The notes: generated by a model from the sequence alone, not told the origin. A stretch of 64,000 nucleotides of DNA from Tsukamurella pulmonis (GCF_900103175.1 NZ_FNLF01000002.1:3858136-3922135); one strand, 5' to 3'; shown: positions 1 through 7,511, numbered from the stretch's first letter. A program made the numbers and translations.

Positions 1-1
1 C

Positions 2-268
2 GTATCTGACGTTGAGCAGGACCTGCGCGAGCTCGTGGCAGTTGACCGCTTCTTACGCGGACGCGGCCTTCCATGGAAGACGCACACCGAAGGAGACGTT
101 GACTATGCAAATCAGCAGTCGGCGTCAGATTTGGAGCACTGGCTAAACTGGGCTTACCAGCGCTACGGCGACGATCCGGTACTGCGGTCTGGTATCGATG
201 CGCATGCGGTCGATGTGCGGCGGGTGCGTGACGAGGAAGGCGATATGCTCGCAAAGTGGGGGCTGTAA
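2..268 (+). CDS. Hypothetical protein, C-terminal part (5' end outside window)
   Basis: The reading frame is open from the first bases of the window to a stop at 266-268, so the true start lies upstream; the GTG at 35 is only an internal candidate. The visible 89 residues are acidic and rich in Arg and Trp, with a WLNWAYQRYG segment and the end MLAKWGL. I see no signal peptide, membrane segment or family motif. It is the first visible cargo gene of the integrative element. Function unknown. Confidence 0.55.
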   Translation, partial: VSDVEQDLRELVAVDRFLRGRGLPWKTHTEGDVDYANQQSASDLEHWLNWAYQRYGDDPVLRSGIDAHAVDVRRVRDEEGDMLAKWGL

Positions 269-401
269 CCCGGCACTGTCAACGTGTCGACCCCGCTATC
301 GGCGGCCGGTCCAGGCGCAGGTCGAAGGGCAGAACTCGGTAGCACCGCGCACTGGCCTCAACGTCCTGCAGATCATCATGATCAGCGCCGCACCGAGGAG
401 G

Positions 402-605
402 TCACCGGTGACGGCGCGGTGGTCGGGGTTGCAGGCCCTCACGGGGGACCGACAGTCCCCGCTCGACGATCTCTTGCACCTCTGGCGGCAGATCGCGGTG
501 TTGGTACGTGCGCCGGACCGTCGGCTCCTCGGCGGCGCGGCGGAGGGTCTCGCGCAGCTCGGGGCTCTCGTCGTACTCCCGCTGGGCGTCGTGGTCGCTC
601 GTCAT
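402..605 (-). CDS. Small hypothetical protein (67 aa)
   Basis: A short charged protein beginning MTSDHDAQREYDESPELRE. I chose the ATG at 605 because AGGAAC lies just upstream. It contains an amphipathic Glu/Arg-rich stretch (LRETLRRAAEEPTVRRTYQ, then LPPEVQEIVERGL) and a basic tail (RPPRRHR). The residue composition looks like real coding, unlike the Arg/Pro-only shadow frames here. One copy of the recurrent 10-mer GGGGACCGAC (444-453) falls inside it. It has no recognisable family and no operon partner. Function unknown. Confidence 0.45.
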   Translation of the reverse strand: MTSDHDAQREYDESPELRETLRRAAEEPTVRRTYQHRDLPPEVQEIVERGLSVPREGLQPRPPRRHR

Positions 606-700
606 GAGGTTCCTATTTCTTGAGACATGGTGTAGCGCTGGCACATTCGCGCCTCGTCAACTACAGTTGACACCAGTCGATACCTGATCTCGGAGGCCCC

Positions 701-1051
701 ATGAAGCTTCTCACCCGCCTGGCCTGCGGCGCAGCCCTGTTCAGCGTCGTCGCGGTCACCAGTTGCTCGCTGCCGCCCGAGCGCCCCGCCGCAGCAGGGG
801 GACCGACCAGCAGCACAAGCACTCGAACGATCTACTGCCCCTCGCCGGGCGAGGGGAACCCGTCTGACCTGTGCCAGGCCCACGCCGCCGGGGTCGGCCT
901 GGATACTCCACACCAGCGGGTGCACGTTGTCACGTGCCCGCCCTCGGGAAGCGGGAGCGCCCCTGCTGGGTGCCTGTCGCACGAATCCGCGGTACCGATC
1001 CCGGCCGGGGCGGGGACCTACGGGACTCCGGTCCCGGCGGGACCGCGCTAG
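701..1051 (+). CDS. Small putative lipoprotein (116 aa)
   Basis: The N-terminus is a lipoprotein signal peptide: positively charged MKLLTRL, a hydrophobic stretch, and a lipobox-like V-T-S-C with Cys22 as the expected lipidated residue. A GGAGG ribosome site precedes the ATG. The mature part is Pro/Gly/Ser-rich with four further cysteines (around 46, 58, 79 and 91), which could form disulfides outside the membrane. It stands alone, followed by a strong terminator. No family is recognised; a surface lipoprotein carried by the element is the most that can be inferred. Confidence 0.6.
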   Translation: MKLLTRLACGAALFSVVAVTSCSLPPERPAAAGGPTSSTSTRTIYCPSPGEGNPSDLCQAHAAGVGLDTPHQRVHVVTCPPSGSGSAPAGCLSHESAVPIPAGAGTYGTPVPAGPR

Positions 1052-1062
1052 GACACATGCGA

Positions 1063-1096
1063 AAGAGGCCGTCAGCTTCGATGCTGACGGCCTCTT
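1063..1096. terminator. Strong bidirectional hairpin terminator
   Basis: A perfect 14-bp inverted repeat (arms 1063-1076 and 1083-1096) with a 6-nt loop begins 12 bases after the lipoprotein stop codon. It is the expected transcript end for that gene. Confidence 0.75.
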
Positions 1097-1125
1097 CTGA
1101 CGCCAACCGACCTGGTCGGAAACAC

Positions 1126-1156
1126 AACAGCCCGGGGCACACACCCCCGGGCTGTT
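1126..1156. terminator. Second hairpin in tandem
   Basis: A 12-bp perfect inverted repeat (1126-1137 with 1145-1156) lies 30 bases after the previous hairpin. The stretch from here to 1338 contains no gene I can support; it holds one recurrent 10-mer (1292-1301, reverse orientation) just after a CTACACC-containing segment. Confidence 0.55.
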
Positions 1157-1338
1157 GCCGCACTGGTACCGAATGAGTGGGTCCCTAACCTCGCTCGGGA
1201 TCCACAGTACCATCGCGACCCGACTGACGTGAGCGTGTCATATTGTGGCCCAATAACTTTGACTACACCAAGCGAATCAGAATAGGAACATGTCGGTCCC
1301 CGCTGCAACCACTTGTCCTCCGCGGCCCGATCCTGCTT

Positions 1339-2193
1339 CTAGGCGGGCTGCGCCGAGTACCACCCGTTCTCGCACGCGAGCCGGCCTTGGTCGACCAGCT
1401 CTGCCAGTATCAGAGCAAGATGGGGCAGCAGATCAGCCGGGAGCACCTTCGCCGCAGTCGCGAGTGTCCAAGGTTCCTGACGACGGGCAGCCCAGCGAAG
1501 AACGGACGCTTTGCGTTCTCGCCAGGCATCGATACCAGTCATGTTCAGCATCTCGTCGGGGATGAACCGCGGAGGACGCCTGTATGGCTCAGGATTGGGA
1601 TCATCTATGTCGGGGACACGCTGAATGTCTCCAAGATCGCATGCGTAGGGAGCTACACCCAGCAGTAACGCAGCCTCCGCTCCAACAAGCCTGCTCCGCA
1701 TGCCGGCCAGTAGGTGATCGCGGATATCGCCTTCAACGGCATGGGCAGCGTGGGGCAGCCCCATCGTTACAGCGTGGACGACATCCTCCACGGCGGGCAC
1801 ACCTACTTGGCTGCCGGTATCCGCAGCCTCCTCGAAGCCTCGCAGAACCTCCACGAAGTAGTCCGCGAAGTAGCCGACCAGGCTAGCGCGCTCTTCCTTC
1901 CACAGGTGCCAGAAGATCGATCCGGCCGGATCTCCAGCCCCAAGGACGTTTCCCACCTCGACGAGCCACTTCGCCTCATGCAACAGCGCCCTGAGGGCAT
2001 AGGTTCCGAAGACGCCATACGGCACAAGTACGCCCTCTGGCTGTTCTCCCTCCACGAACGAGGGAGGCGTCAGATACGCCTGGACGCGTCCGTGAGAAGT
2101 GATGGGGACGACGACCCCTGCCTGCGCAGTAGCGATCATCGACGCGAACTTTGCACGAGCGTCGCTCGCTGAAACAGGCTCAGCATGAGTCAT
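1339..2193 (-). CDS. Phd/YefM antitoxin-like domain fused to a large uncharacterised C-terminal domain
   Basis: Residues about 7-45 of this 284-aa protein read as a Phd/YefM fold: SASDARAKFASMIATAQ, then VVVPITSHGRVQAYLTPP, the usual DNA-binding N-terminus of type II antitoxins. Phd/YefM antitoxins are normally about 80-100 aa, whereas here some 230 further residues follow, with no family I recognise (a PYACDLGDIQRVPDIDD stretch, then a helical C-terminus). I chose the ATG at 2193; an ATG at 2199 and a TTG at 2229 are alternatives. No Shine-Dalgarno precedes 2193, so the transcript may be leaderless. Three evenly spaced GTAC sites sit directly over the start, which fits autoregulation. No adjacent RelE/Doc-type toxin is visible, so it may be a one-gene regulator or a self-contained toxin-antitoxin fusion. 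Confidence 0.65.
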   Translation of the reverse strand: MTHAEPVSASDARAKFASMIATAQAGVVVPITSHGRVQAYLTPPSFVEGEQPEGVLVPYGVFGTYALRALLHEAKWLVEVGNVLGAGDPAGSIFWHLWKEERASLVGYFADYFVEVLRGFEEAADTGSQVGVPAVEDVVHAVTMGLPHAAHAVEGDIRDHLLAGMRSRLVGAEAALLLGVAPYACDLGDIQRVPDIDDPNPEPYRRPPRFIPDEMLNMTGIDAWRERKASVLRWAARRQEPWTLATAAKVLPADLLPHLALILAELVDQGRLACENGWYSAQPA

Positions 2194-2217
2194 GTACATA
2201 ATTGTACGAAACTGTAC
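2194..2217 (-). promoter_or_regulatory. Candidate autoregulatory operator of the Phd-fusion gene
   Basis: Three GTAC cores at 2194-2197, 2204-2207 and 2214-2217 are spaced exactly 10 bp apart, one helical turn, immediately upstream of the start codon. Regular phasing of a palindromic core is typical of cooperative operators for Phd-type proteins. The role is inferred; the spacing is seen. Confidence 0.5.
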
Positions 2218-2322
2218 ACGGCTGTGCAACGTGCTTCGCTGGATGACTTCCCAGGCCCGACACGGGCCTGAACGGGCGCCACGTGATGCGCACGAGCCCG
2301 TCGAGACACATACCCTTCAGGC

Positions 2323-2808
2323 GTGACTGACCTCGACAACGAGACCAACTTCCAAGTCGACGACGACGGATTCGTGCTGCTCATCACCCCCGACAGCTAC
2401 GACAGTTACATCGACAGGAACTGGACCCTCGAACAGATCACGACCCGCTTCACCGAGCAGATGACGGCCAGATCGATGTTCGCCGCGTACGTCGGCCAGG
2501 ACGCTGCGCTACATCAACTCACCTACGGCCCACCGGCCCTGTCTGCTGTGGTGGCTCGCGAGGCGTCGTCCGTCGTCGATGTCGCAGAAGGTGGTCTCTG
2601 GCTCACCGACTACACCCAGATCACGATGGCCGCGCAGTTCGAGGACGAGCAGCCCATCGGTACGTACTCGACGCGACTTCCCGTCGATCCCGGTCGATAC
2701 GAGGTTCGGCTCCACCAGCTCGACACCGGCGCGCTGCACCTGACGGTCGTCCCGTCCGCGGTAACAGCGCACATCGCGCAACACTCGGTGCCGTGGTTCG
2801 ACCTCTGA
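2323..2808 (+). CDS. Hypothetical protein upstream of the TIR/SEFIR gene (161 aa)
   Basis: An acidic soluble protein starting at GTG 2323. It ends with a beta-rich segment (PVDPGRYEVRLHQLDTGALH) resembling many small uncharacterised immunity-like proteins, although I cannot name a family. There is no clear ribosome site; TACCCT seven bases upstream could be a -10 element of a leaderless transcript. It runs in the same direction as the TIR/SEFIR gene 84 bases downstream and divergently from the Phd fusion gene, so a two-gene unit with the TIR protein is plausible. No signal peptide or membrane segment. Confidence 0.6.
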   Translation: MTDLDNETNFQVDDDGFVLLITPDSYDSYIDRNWTLEQITTRFTEQMTARSMFAAYVGQDAALHQLTYGPPALSAVVAREASSVVDVAEGGLWLTDYTQITMAAQFEDEQPIGTYSTRLPVDPGRYEVRLHQLDTGALHLTVVPSAVTAHIAQHSVPWFDL

Positions 2809-2892
2809 CTGGGAGGGTGTCGGTCCGCGAACTCAGCCCGGCGACCCGCCCAAATCTGGGAACCTCGGCGGAGGCCGACCGATAGGAGAACC

Positions 2893-3816
2893 GTGAGCGC
2901 AGATCTGTTCATCTCGTATGCGTGGACCTCGGACCAGCACCGCCAGTGGGTGCGGCTTCTCGCGAGCCAACTCAAGGCCCTCGGGTTCGACGTGCTCATC
3001 GATGCCGATCTTGACTACGGTGACCAGCTCACGGGCTTCATGCGCCGCGTCGTCGACAGCAGGCACGTGCTGCTCATCGTGGATGACAACTACGTGGATC
3101 GAGCAGACAATCGTCCCGATTCGGGTGTGAGCCAGGAGAACCGATCAATCTCGGAGGTCTACGCCGAGCGGCCTGATACCTGGGTCGCCGTGCTATTCAA
3201 GGACAACCTGAATTTCCGGCTCCCGGCGTGGCTTGCGGAGGATCAACCGAAAGGGATTTCGTTCAACTACGATCCGTCCTCGCCAGCCGACTTCCCCGGC
3301 TCCGAACAGGTCGAGGACCTGTGGCGGTGGATCGAGGGACTACCCGCGAACCGTGACAGCGCCACACCTGTCGCCACACTGCGGGAGCGGGCCGCGCGGC
3401 TCGAAAGGCAGGCTTTGCGGACTGAGCCGTCCCAGTGGCGGAATCCGTCAGTGGAAGGCGAAGTGCGCTTCGCATTCGCCGACGCGCCAGGTAACGCATA
3501 CCGATGGGGTCTCGGAGACTCCGAGTTCGCGTTCAAAGCGACCTCCCACGGACCGGACTCGATCTACGTGTACAAGGACCAGATCAAAGCTGTCGGGATA
3601 CTCCGAACCGATGGCGTCGACGATCACGAACTCGCTGGACAACTGGTACCCGGACGCAGCGTGATAGCGCGCGAAGGCGACACCGTGGTGCTCATGAACG
3701 AGCACGGGCGACTAGCCACCGTGGAGATCATCAAGGTTCAACACGAGAACATCTACGGCGGCGAATACACCGCTCCATTCGTCGAGATCCGATGGAAGGT
3801 CGTCGCCGCTTCGTAG
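2893..3816 (+). CDS. TIR/SEFIR-domain protein, putative NAD-consuming defence effector
   Basis: Residues about 3-100 match the TIR/SEFIR pattern: DLFISYAWTS, H..WV..LA..L...GFDVLID, a conserved central DYGDQLTGFM segment, SRHVLLIVDDNYV, and a likely catalytic Glu in VSQENRS (about residue 82; Glu88 is the alternative). Bacterial TIR domains commonly hydrolyse NAD or make cyclic-ADP-ribose signals in anti-phage defence; that activity here is family knowledge, not seen. A linker with WRWIEGL follows, then a C-terminal domain (about 180-307) that is beta-rich and unrecognised and may be the sensor or self-association part. AGGAG precedes the GTG start. Its neighbours are the small gene upstream and other element cargo. 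Confidence 0.75.
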   Translation: MSADLFISYAWTSDQHRQWVRLLASQLKALGFDVLIDADLDYGDQLTGFMRRVVDSRHVLLIVDDNYVDRADNRPDSGVSQENRSISEVYAERPDTWVAVLFKDNLNFRLPAWLAEDQPKGISFNYDPSSPADFPGSEQVEDLWRWIEGLPANRDSATPVATLRERAARLERQALRTEPSQWRNPSVEGEVRFAFADAPGNAYRWGLGDSEFAFKATSHGPDSIYVYKDQIKAVGILRTDGVDDHELAGQLVPGRSVIAREGDTVVLMNEHGRLATVEIIKVQHENIYGGEYTAPFVEIRWKVVAAS

Positions 3817-3839
3817 GTCGGTGGCTCGTCGGAACCGCA

Positions 3840-3926
3840 TCTCGCAGGTTGCGGTCGTCTTCGATCCCGGCCTCGTCAGCCCGGACCATCTGGACCATCA
3901 GTTGGTCTAGGCGCGCTCTACCTCGC
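3840..3926 (-). pseudogene. Out-of-frame remnant of an HTH-protein C-terminus
   Basis: Read on the minus strand this encodes QLMVQMVRADEAGIEDDRN, almost identical to the last residues of the HTH gene ending at 11195 (ELMVQMVREDEAGIEDDPN). It follows the stop of the DUF6247/HTH gene but lies in another frame. Small indels around 3905-3935 have evidently disconnected the tail from its gene. Confidence 0.55.
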
Positions 3927-4286
3927 TCAAGAGATGCGGAAGCGCCTGGGCGGATGGCCCAGCCAGTACCCGCGGAGCGCACCGTCGCGGACTCGCCGCT
4001 CCACCTCGTCGCAGGACACCCCAAGCTGCTTCGCTGCCTGCCCGAGCGTCAATCCGGGTTCTGACATGCATCGGTGAGCAAACGCCACTTCCTCCACCGG
4101 GACCGGATCTGACGCCAGGACTGCCGCGGCCCACCACCGGGTGAGGACCTCATCGATACGAGCGGCATCGAAGTCGATTTCGGTGTCCGCGAGCGCCGCA
4201 CGAAACTCCACCTCGAACGCGGGCAGCTCGTCGGGCGCAGCCTCCCGCAGGGCCTCACGGATCGCAGGTCCGGTGCGCTCGATCAC
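3927..4286 (-). CDS. DUF6247-like protein fused to a helix-turn-helix segment, C-terminus frameshifted
   Basis: The N-terminal half (GPAIREALREAAPDELPAFEVEF then IDEVLTRWWAAA) matches what I know of the actinobacterial DUF6247 family, which is small, soluble and often beside toxin or regulator genes. Residues about 80-118 (LTLGQAAKQLGVSCDEVERRV then GALRGYWLGHPPRRFRI) form an excisionase/MerR-like helix-turn-helix like that of the gene at 11195-11587. The frame then hits TGA, while the rest of the homologous tail survives out of frame downstream. The GTG start at 4286 has a perfect AGGAGG. It lies 14 bases after the gene ending at 4301, suggesting an operon. It may be a damaged regulator. Confidence 0.6.
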   Translation of the reverse strand: MIERTGPAIREALREAAPDELPAFEVEFRAALADTEIDFDAARIDEVLTRWWAAAVLASDPVPVEEVAFAHRCMSEPGLTLGQAAKQLGVSCDEVERRVRDGALRGYWLGHPPRRFRIS

Positions 4287-4300
4287 GTTGAATCCTCCTA

Positions 4301-4642
4301 TCAGCGCGGTTGGATCTCTTGGGCGTCAAGTGCTGCAAGCACACGTCCCGGGTGGGCGACGACGCTGAACATCGAGCTGACCCACCGAGCCCATCGAGCC
4401 GGGTCATCGCCGTCGAAGCCGATCACGGATGCGAACGGTCCCTGGAGGTTTACGGGCAACAGCTCAACCAAACTGGAGGCATGACGACCCGCCGTCAGGA
4501 CCCGCGGAGACGGCAGCGGCGGCGCTAAGGACCTGAGAAGGTCATTGCGCCCTAGCAGGTCGCTAGCTTCTCTGTCGGGCGCGTCGGGCGATGCCGCCTC
4601 GATCACCCGAAACGCGGCGCACCCAATCAGTGTCCACTGCAT
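4301..4642 (-). CDS. Hypothetical protein (113 aa)
   Basis: It starts at ATG 4642, inside the end of the preceding zinc-ribbon pseudogene (80-base overlap in another frame), with an in-frame stop just upstream, so no longer version exists. The protein has a Leu/Pro-rich middle (LVELLPVNLQGPFASVIGFDGDDPARWARWVSSMFSVV) and no motif I know. Fourteen bases separate it from the DUF6247/HTH gene, so the two are probably cotranscribed. A later start, such as GTG near 4606, is possible and would reduce the overlap. Confidence 0.5.
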   Translation of the reverse strand: MQWTLIGCAAFRVIEAASPDAPDREASDLLGRNDLLRSLAPPLPSPRVLTAGRHASSLVELLPVNLQGPFASVIGFDGDDPARWARWVSSMFSVVAHPGRVLAALDAQEIQPR

Positions 4643-5298
4643 CGTCTAGAGGCACTTCAATCCGCTGTACGCCTGCGATGGCATCGCGCCCCAAGGCCAG
4701 GGAGACGCCGCCACGGTCCTCGAAGTAGTTGAGGTACCTCGCGATATGGATCCCAGGCGGGCAGATCTCATCGAGGGGGACATCACCAGCACCGTTACTG
4801 GTCTCACGCGTCCACCCCTCTCGAACCACCGCCGACGGTTCAGGGTGCACCCGGTAGAAGGTAGAACTGACTCGCGAGGTCGTTCTGGTTCCTCATACGC
4901 CTGAGCATGTTCTCGACGGCAGCCTCGTACGTGCCGACGTGAAGCGCCTTGGCCTGTTGCCGAGCGGACCATTCCTTGACCACCCGGGGCCCGCCCAGCA
5001 TCCGACGCGTTCGCGCGTCTAGATCCGCCGCGGGGTCAAAGTTCCTGGTAGGCCAGTCAGAGAACGTACTGGTGTGATACCAGAAGAGCCTGGTCACCAG
5101 CTCGTCATCCAAGGCTGCGTCGTCAGGATCGACAGTGACGCGAGGCGCGTCTTCCGGTTCACAGTTCACGCCACAGCCGGGGCAGCGCTCGGCTCCCTCA
5201 CCCCAACGTTCGAGCCACGCCAGGTCCACCCGCCACCGTCGCTCACACCGGTCGCACAGCATGTGCCGGTCACGCGAGAAGTCGATCCGCCGTTCCAT
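4563..5298 (-). pseudogene. Zinc-ribbon protein gene split by a 7-bp tandem duplication
   Basis: The first part (5298 to 4840) encodes a zinc ribbon (MLCDRCERRW ... ERCPGCG, about residues 13-45) followed by LFWYHTSTFSDWPTRNFDP and KALHVGTYEAAVENMLRRM, then ends prematurely after QFYLLPGAP. The second part (4850 to 4563) continues in another frame with VHPEPSAVVREGW and ICPPGIHIARYLNYFEDRGGVSLALGRDAI. The junction holds two identical 7-mers in tandem (4853-4859 and 4860-4866); deleting one restores a continuous protein of about 242 aa reading QFYRVHPEP. The complete gene is therefore frameshifted in this sequence. The HVGTYEAA and WYHTS motifs faintly recall ADP-ribosyltransferase-like toxins, but I do not assign a function. 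Confidence 0.65.
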
Positions 5299-5360
5299 AC
5301 CACCATTCTCGACTGTGCTGCCGACGCAGCCCGAGAAACCAGGCGATCTAGTTCACCCGA

Positions 5361-5394
5361 TGTCGGTCCCCGTCATGCCCTGGGTCGAGAAGCT
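5361..5394 (+). repeat. Truncated copy of the 5' end of the zinc-ribbon gene at 9502
   Basis: This stretch repeats the upstream 10-mer plus the first codons (encoding MPWVEKL) found at 9475-9522, minus 12 bases between the two parts, and then diverges into a stop. It is a duplicated, non-functional gene start between the zinc-ribbon pseudogene and the DUF6602 gene. Confidence 0.6.
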
Positions 5395-5448
5395 ACCCCC
5401 GCGCTAGGAATACCCACCGGGCGTCCCAAGCGCGGCGATAATCACTCC

Positions 5449-6366
5449 GTGCCGACTCCAGAGTTCAATGAGACCGACCGATCCACGTGGTTCGACGAGT
5501 TCACTCGCCGGCTTGCCGAGGACTACGTCCGCGCCCGTAACCGGTACGTTGAGTCCCATGGCGCTTCGAACCAAGAGGCAGGTCACATAGGTGAGGCCGG
5601 ATGGCGCAGGGTCCTCGAACAGTGGCTGCCACCTCAATACCACGTTGGCACACGGAAGTACCTGGTCGCGGACTCTCGCGCCGGTGCAGCCCTGTCCAAG
5701 GAGGTAGACCTGATCGTGTACCACCCGTCGTACCCTCAGGGCTTCCGCGACCAACCGCACGTGCTCGCTTCGGGGGTCGTTGCAGCGTTCAGCGTGAAAA
5801 TGACTCTCGATGCGGCTGGCATCAGAGAAGCGTGCGAATCCGCGGCCGAGCTCCGAGCGCTTATGCCAACTCCCGATCGCACTCTCAGAGACGAGCTGAT
5901 CTCGCCAATCCTGTTCGGCGTCCTCGCCCATTCACACGCTTGGCAGGGCGCAACCTCACGTCCTGCTGCGAACATCGAGCGAGTCCTCCAGGAGTACGCG
6001 CCTCGCAACCCACGGGAGTCTGTTGATGTCGTGTGCGTGGCCGACCTTGGCTGCTGGACCAGGCTGACGCTCGTCATGCTCGATCACCTGCTCGCTGCGA
6101 TCCAGACTCAGTCGGGCGGGGCAGTCGTCGACAGCCCACATGTAAGCGACGGACTCTTCTCGAATGAAGCAGATCCACCACTCGGGGTGCTCGTCGCACA
6201 CGTCATCGGGCGTTTCGCAAAATTCGATCCGACCCTGCGTCCGATAGCTACCGCGCTCAAGGGTTTGCTGCCGTCAGGTTCATCTCGACTACGCGTAGGG
6301 CACCGATGGCCCCTCGAAGATGCCCTCAGTGCCGAAACACTCGAATGGCTGGCTATGTCAAGTTGA
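5449..6366 (+). CDS. DUF6602-type nuclease-like protein, C-terminus truncated by IS21
   Basis: Residues about 45-130 show the DUF6602 pattern: HIGEAGWRRVLEQWLPPQYHVGTRKYLVADSR, then KEVDLIVYHPSYP, then VVAAFSVKMTLD. The GE..., E-V-D-L and S-V-K positions fit a PD-(D/E)xK nuclease-like core, a fold common in restriction and defence proteins. Activity is inferred. The longer upstream reading frame lacks coding character, so I chose GTG 5449. The stop codon TGA at 6364-6366 coincides with the first bases of an IS21 element, and a matching frame with a natural-looking end (WLHHGADQLPEWDRLY) resumes on the other side at about 9406-9467. The protein has probably lost its last 20 or so residues. Confidence 0.65.
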   Translation: MPTPEFNETDRSTWFDEFTRRLAEDYVRARNRYVESHGASNQEAGHIGEAGWRRVLEQWLPPQYHVGTRKYLVADSRAGAALSKEVDLIVYHPSYPQGFRDQPHVLASGVVAAFSVKMTLDAAGIREACESAAELRALMPTPDRTLRDELISPILFGVLAHSHAWQGATSRPAANIERVLQEYAPRNPRESVDVVCVADLGCWTRLTLVMLDHLLAAIQTQSGGAVVDSPHVSDGLFSNEADPPLGVLVAHVIGRFAKFDPTLRPIATALKGLLPSGSSRLRVGHRWPLEDALSAETLEWLAMSS

Positions 6367-6435
6367 TCTGGCCCCGGTAGGGCGGTTTCATTCGGCCCCA
6401 CCTGAGTGGGGCCCTGAGCCGCTAGAGTCCGGGGT

Positions 6436-6687
6436 GTGGATGGGCGGCCGCGGGTGCGCAGTGTGGTTGCGCCGACTGGTTGGGATCGCGAGTCGGTGCG
6501 TGCGTATGCCGAGTTCGTGATCGCGCGTGATGATCAGCTCGGTGATCAGGTATCGGTCCGGGTGAAGATTAAAGACGGGGAGCCACTGCCGAACCTGACG
6601 ACCCGGTGGACCGTGGTTTATGTCACTCACCAGAACCGGGCCTTGCGCCGGCATCTGTCGGTAGTCAAGGACGAACGCCGCGCTTAG
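6436..6687 (+). CDS. Small passenger protein inside the IS21 element (83 aa)
   Basis: This GTG-started frame lies between the left IS end and istB and runs convergently with istAB, its stop almost touching the istB stop. The sequence reads as a genuine protein (SVRAYAEFVIARDDQLGDQVSVRVKIKDG, then WTVVYVTHQNRALRRHLSVVKDERRA) with balanced residue use, unlike a shadow frame. I do not recognise the family. Passenger genes are not part of the standard IS21 plan, so it could be a regulator or an acquired fragment. Confidence 0.5.
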   Translation: MDGRPRVRSVVAPTGWDRESVRAYAEFVIARDDQLGDQVSVRVKIKDGEPLPNLTTRWTVVYVTHQNRALRRHLSVVKDERRA

Positions 6688-7511
6688 CCCGCGGTAGCTG
6701 CTGCTTCGGTGTGAGCCAGGCGGTAGCTGTGAGTGCCGGTTTCGATGATGGTGCCGCGGTAGGTGAGCCGGTCGACGATCGCGGCGCAGAGTCGTGGGTC
6801 GGTGAAGGTGTCTGTCCAGCCGGAGAAGGACTGGTTGGAAGCGATCGCGACGCTGTTCTTCTCTTCGCGTTCGGTGAGGACTTGGAAGAGCAGTTCGGCG
6901 CCGCGGCGATCGAGTTCCATGTAGCCGAGCTCGTCGATGATGAGCAGGTCAACGCGGCCGTAGCGGTTGATGGTCTTCGCGAGCTGCTTCTCGTCAGCGG
7001 CCTCGACCAGCTCGTTCACTAGTTTGGTGGCGAGGGTGTAGCGGACTCTAAAGCCTTGCTCGGCGGCAGCGGTTCCCAATCCGATCAGCAGATGGGATTT
7101 GCCGGTTCCGGAGTCGCCGATGAGGCAGAGCGGCAGTCCGTGGCGGATCCAGTCGCCGGTGGCGAGCTGGTGGATGGTGGCGGGTTCGATGTCGGGGTTG
7201 GCGTCGAAGTCGAAGTCCGCCAGCCACTTCTCCCGCGGGAACCCCGCGGCTTTGACGCGGCGAACAGTGGAGCGGCGGTCCCGGTCGTCGACTTCGGCGA
7301 GCAGGAGTTCGGCGAGGAACCCCTGGTAGGACAATTGCTGCTTGGCGGCGGCGGTGAGGTGCTGGTCGATCATCGACCGCACTGTCGGCAGGCGTAGGCG
7401 CCGGCAGGCCTGGTCAACGGCGGCGAGGGCGGCTTCTTCGGTGAGGCCGCCCCGGCGGCGCAACGACGGGGCCAGCGCATTCGTCTGGTTCTTATTGGCG
7501 GTTGCGGTCAT
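6684..7511 (-). CDS. istB: IS21 helper ATPase IstB
   Basis: A 275-aa AAA+/DnaC-like ATPase. The Walker A motif IGDSGTGKS is at about residues 131-139, the Walker B-like LLIIDELGYM follows, and the conserved FSGWTDTFTDPRLCAAIVDRLTYRG segment is present near the end. IstB assembles on target DNA and activates the IstA transposase. Its ATG overlaps the istA stop by four bases (ATGA), so translation is coupled. Length is close to the usual 250-260 aa, and it appears intact. Confidence 0.92.
   Translation of the reverse strand: MTATANKNQTNALAPSLRRRGGLTEEAALAAVDQACRRLRLPTVRSMIDQHLTAAAKQQLSYQGFLAELLLAEVDDRDRRSTVRRVKAAGFPREKWLADFDFDANPDIEPATIHQLATGDWIRHGLPLCLIGDSGTGKSHLLIGLGTAAAEQGFRVRYTLATKLVNELVEAADEKQLAKTINRYGRVDLLIIDELGYMELDRRGAELLFQVLTEREEKNSVAIASNQSFSGWTDTFTDPRLCAAIVDRLTYRGTIIETGTHSYRLAHTEAAATAG

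Noticed and set aside
602-1213. 203-aa minus-strand frame opposite the lipoprotein gene
   Set aside because: Composition is random-like, and the plus-strand lipoprotein has a signal peptide, lipobox and ribosome site.
5074-5448. N-terminal extension of the DUF6602 gene
   Set aside because: The upstream 125 codons overlap the antisense zinc-ribbon pseudogene, have shadow-like composition, and the domain begins after GTG 5449.
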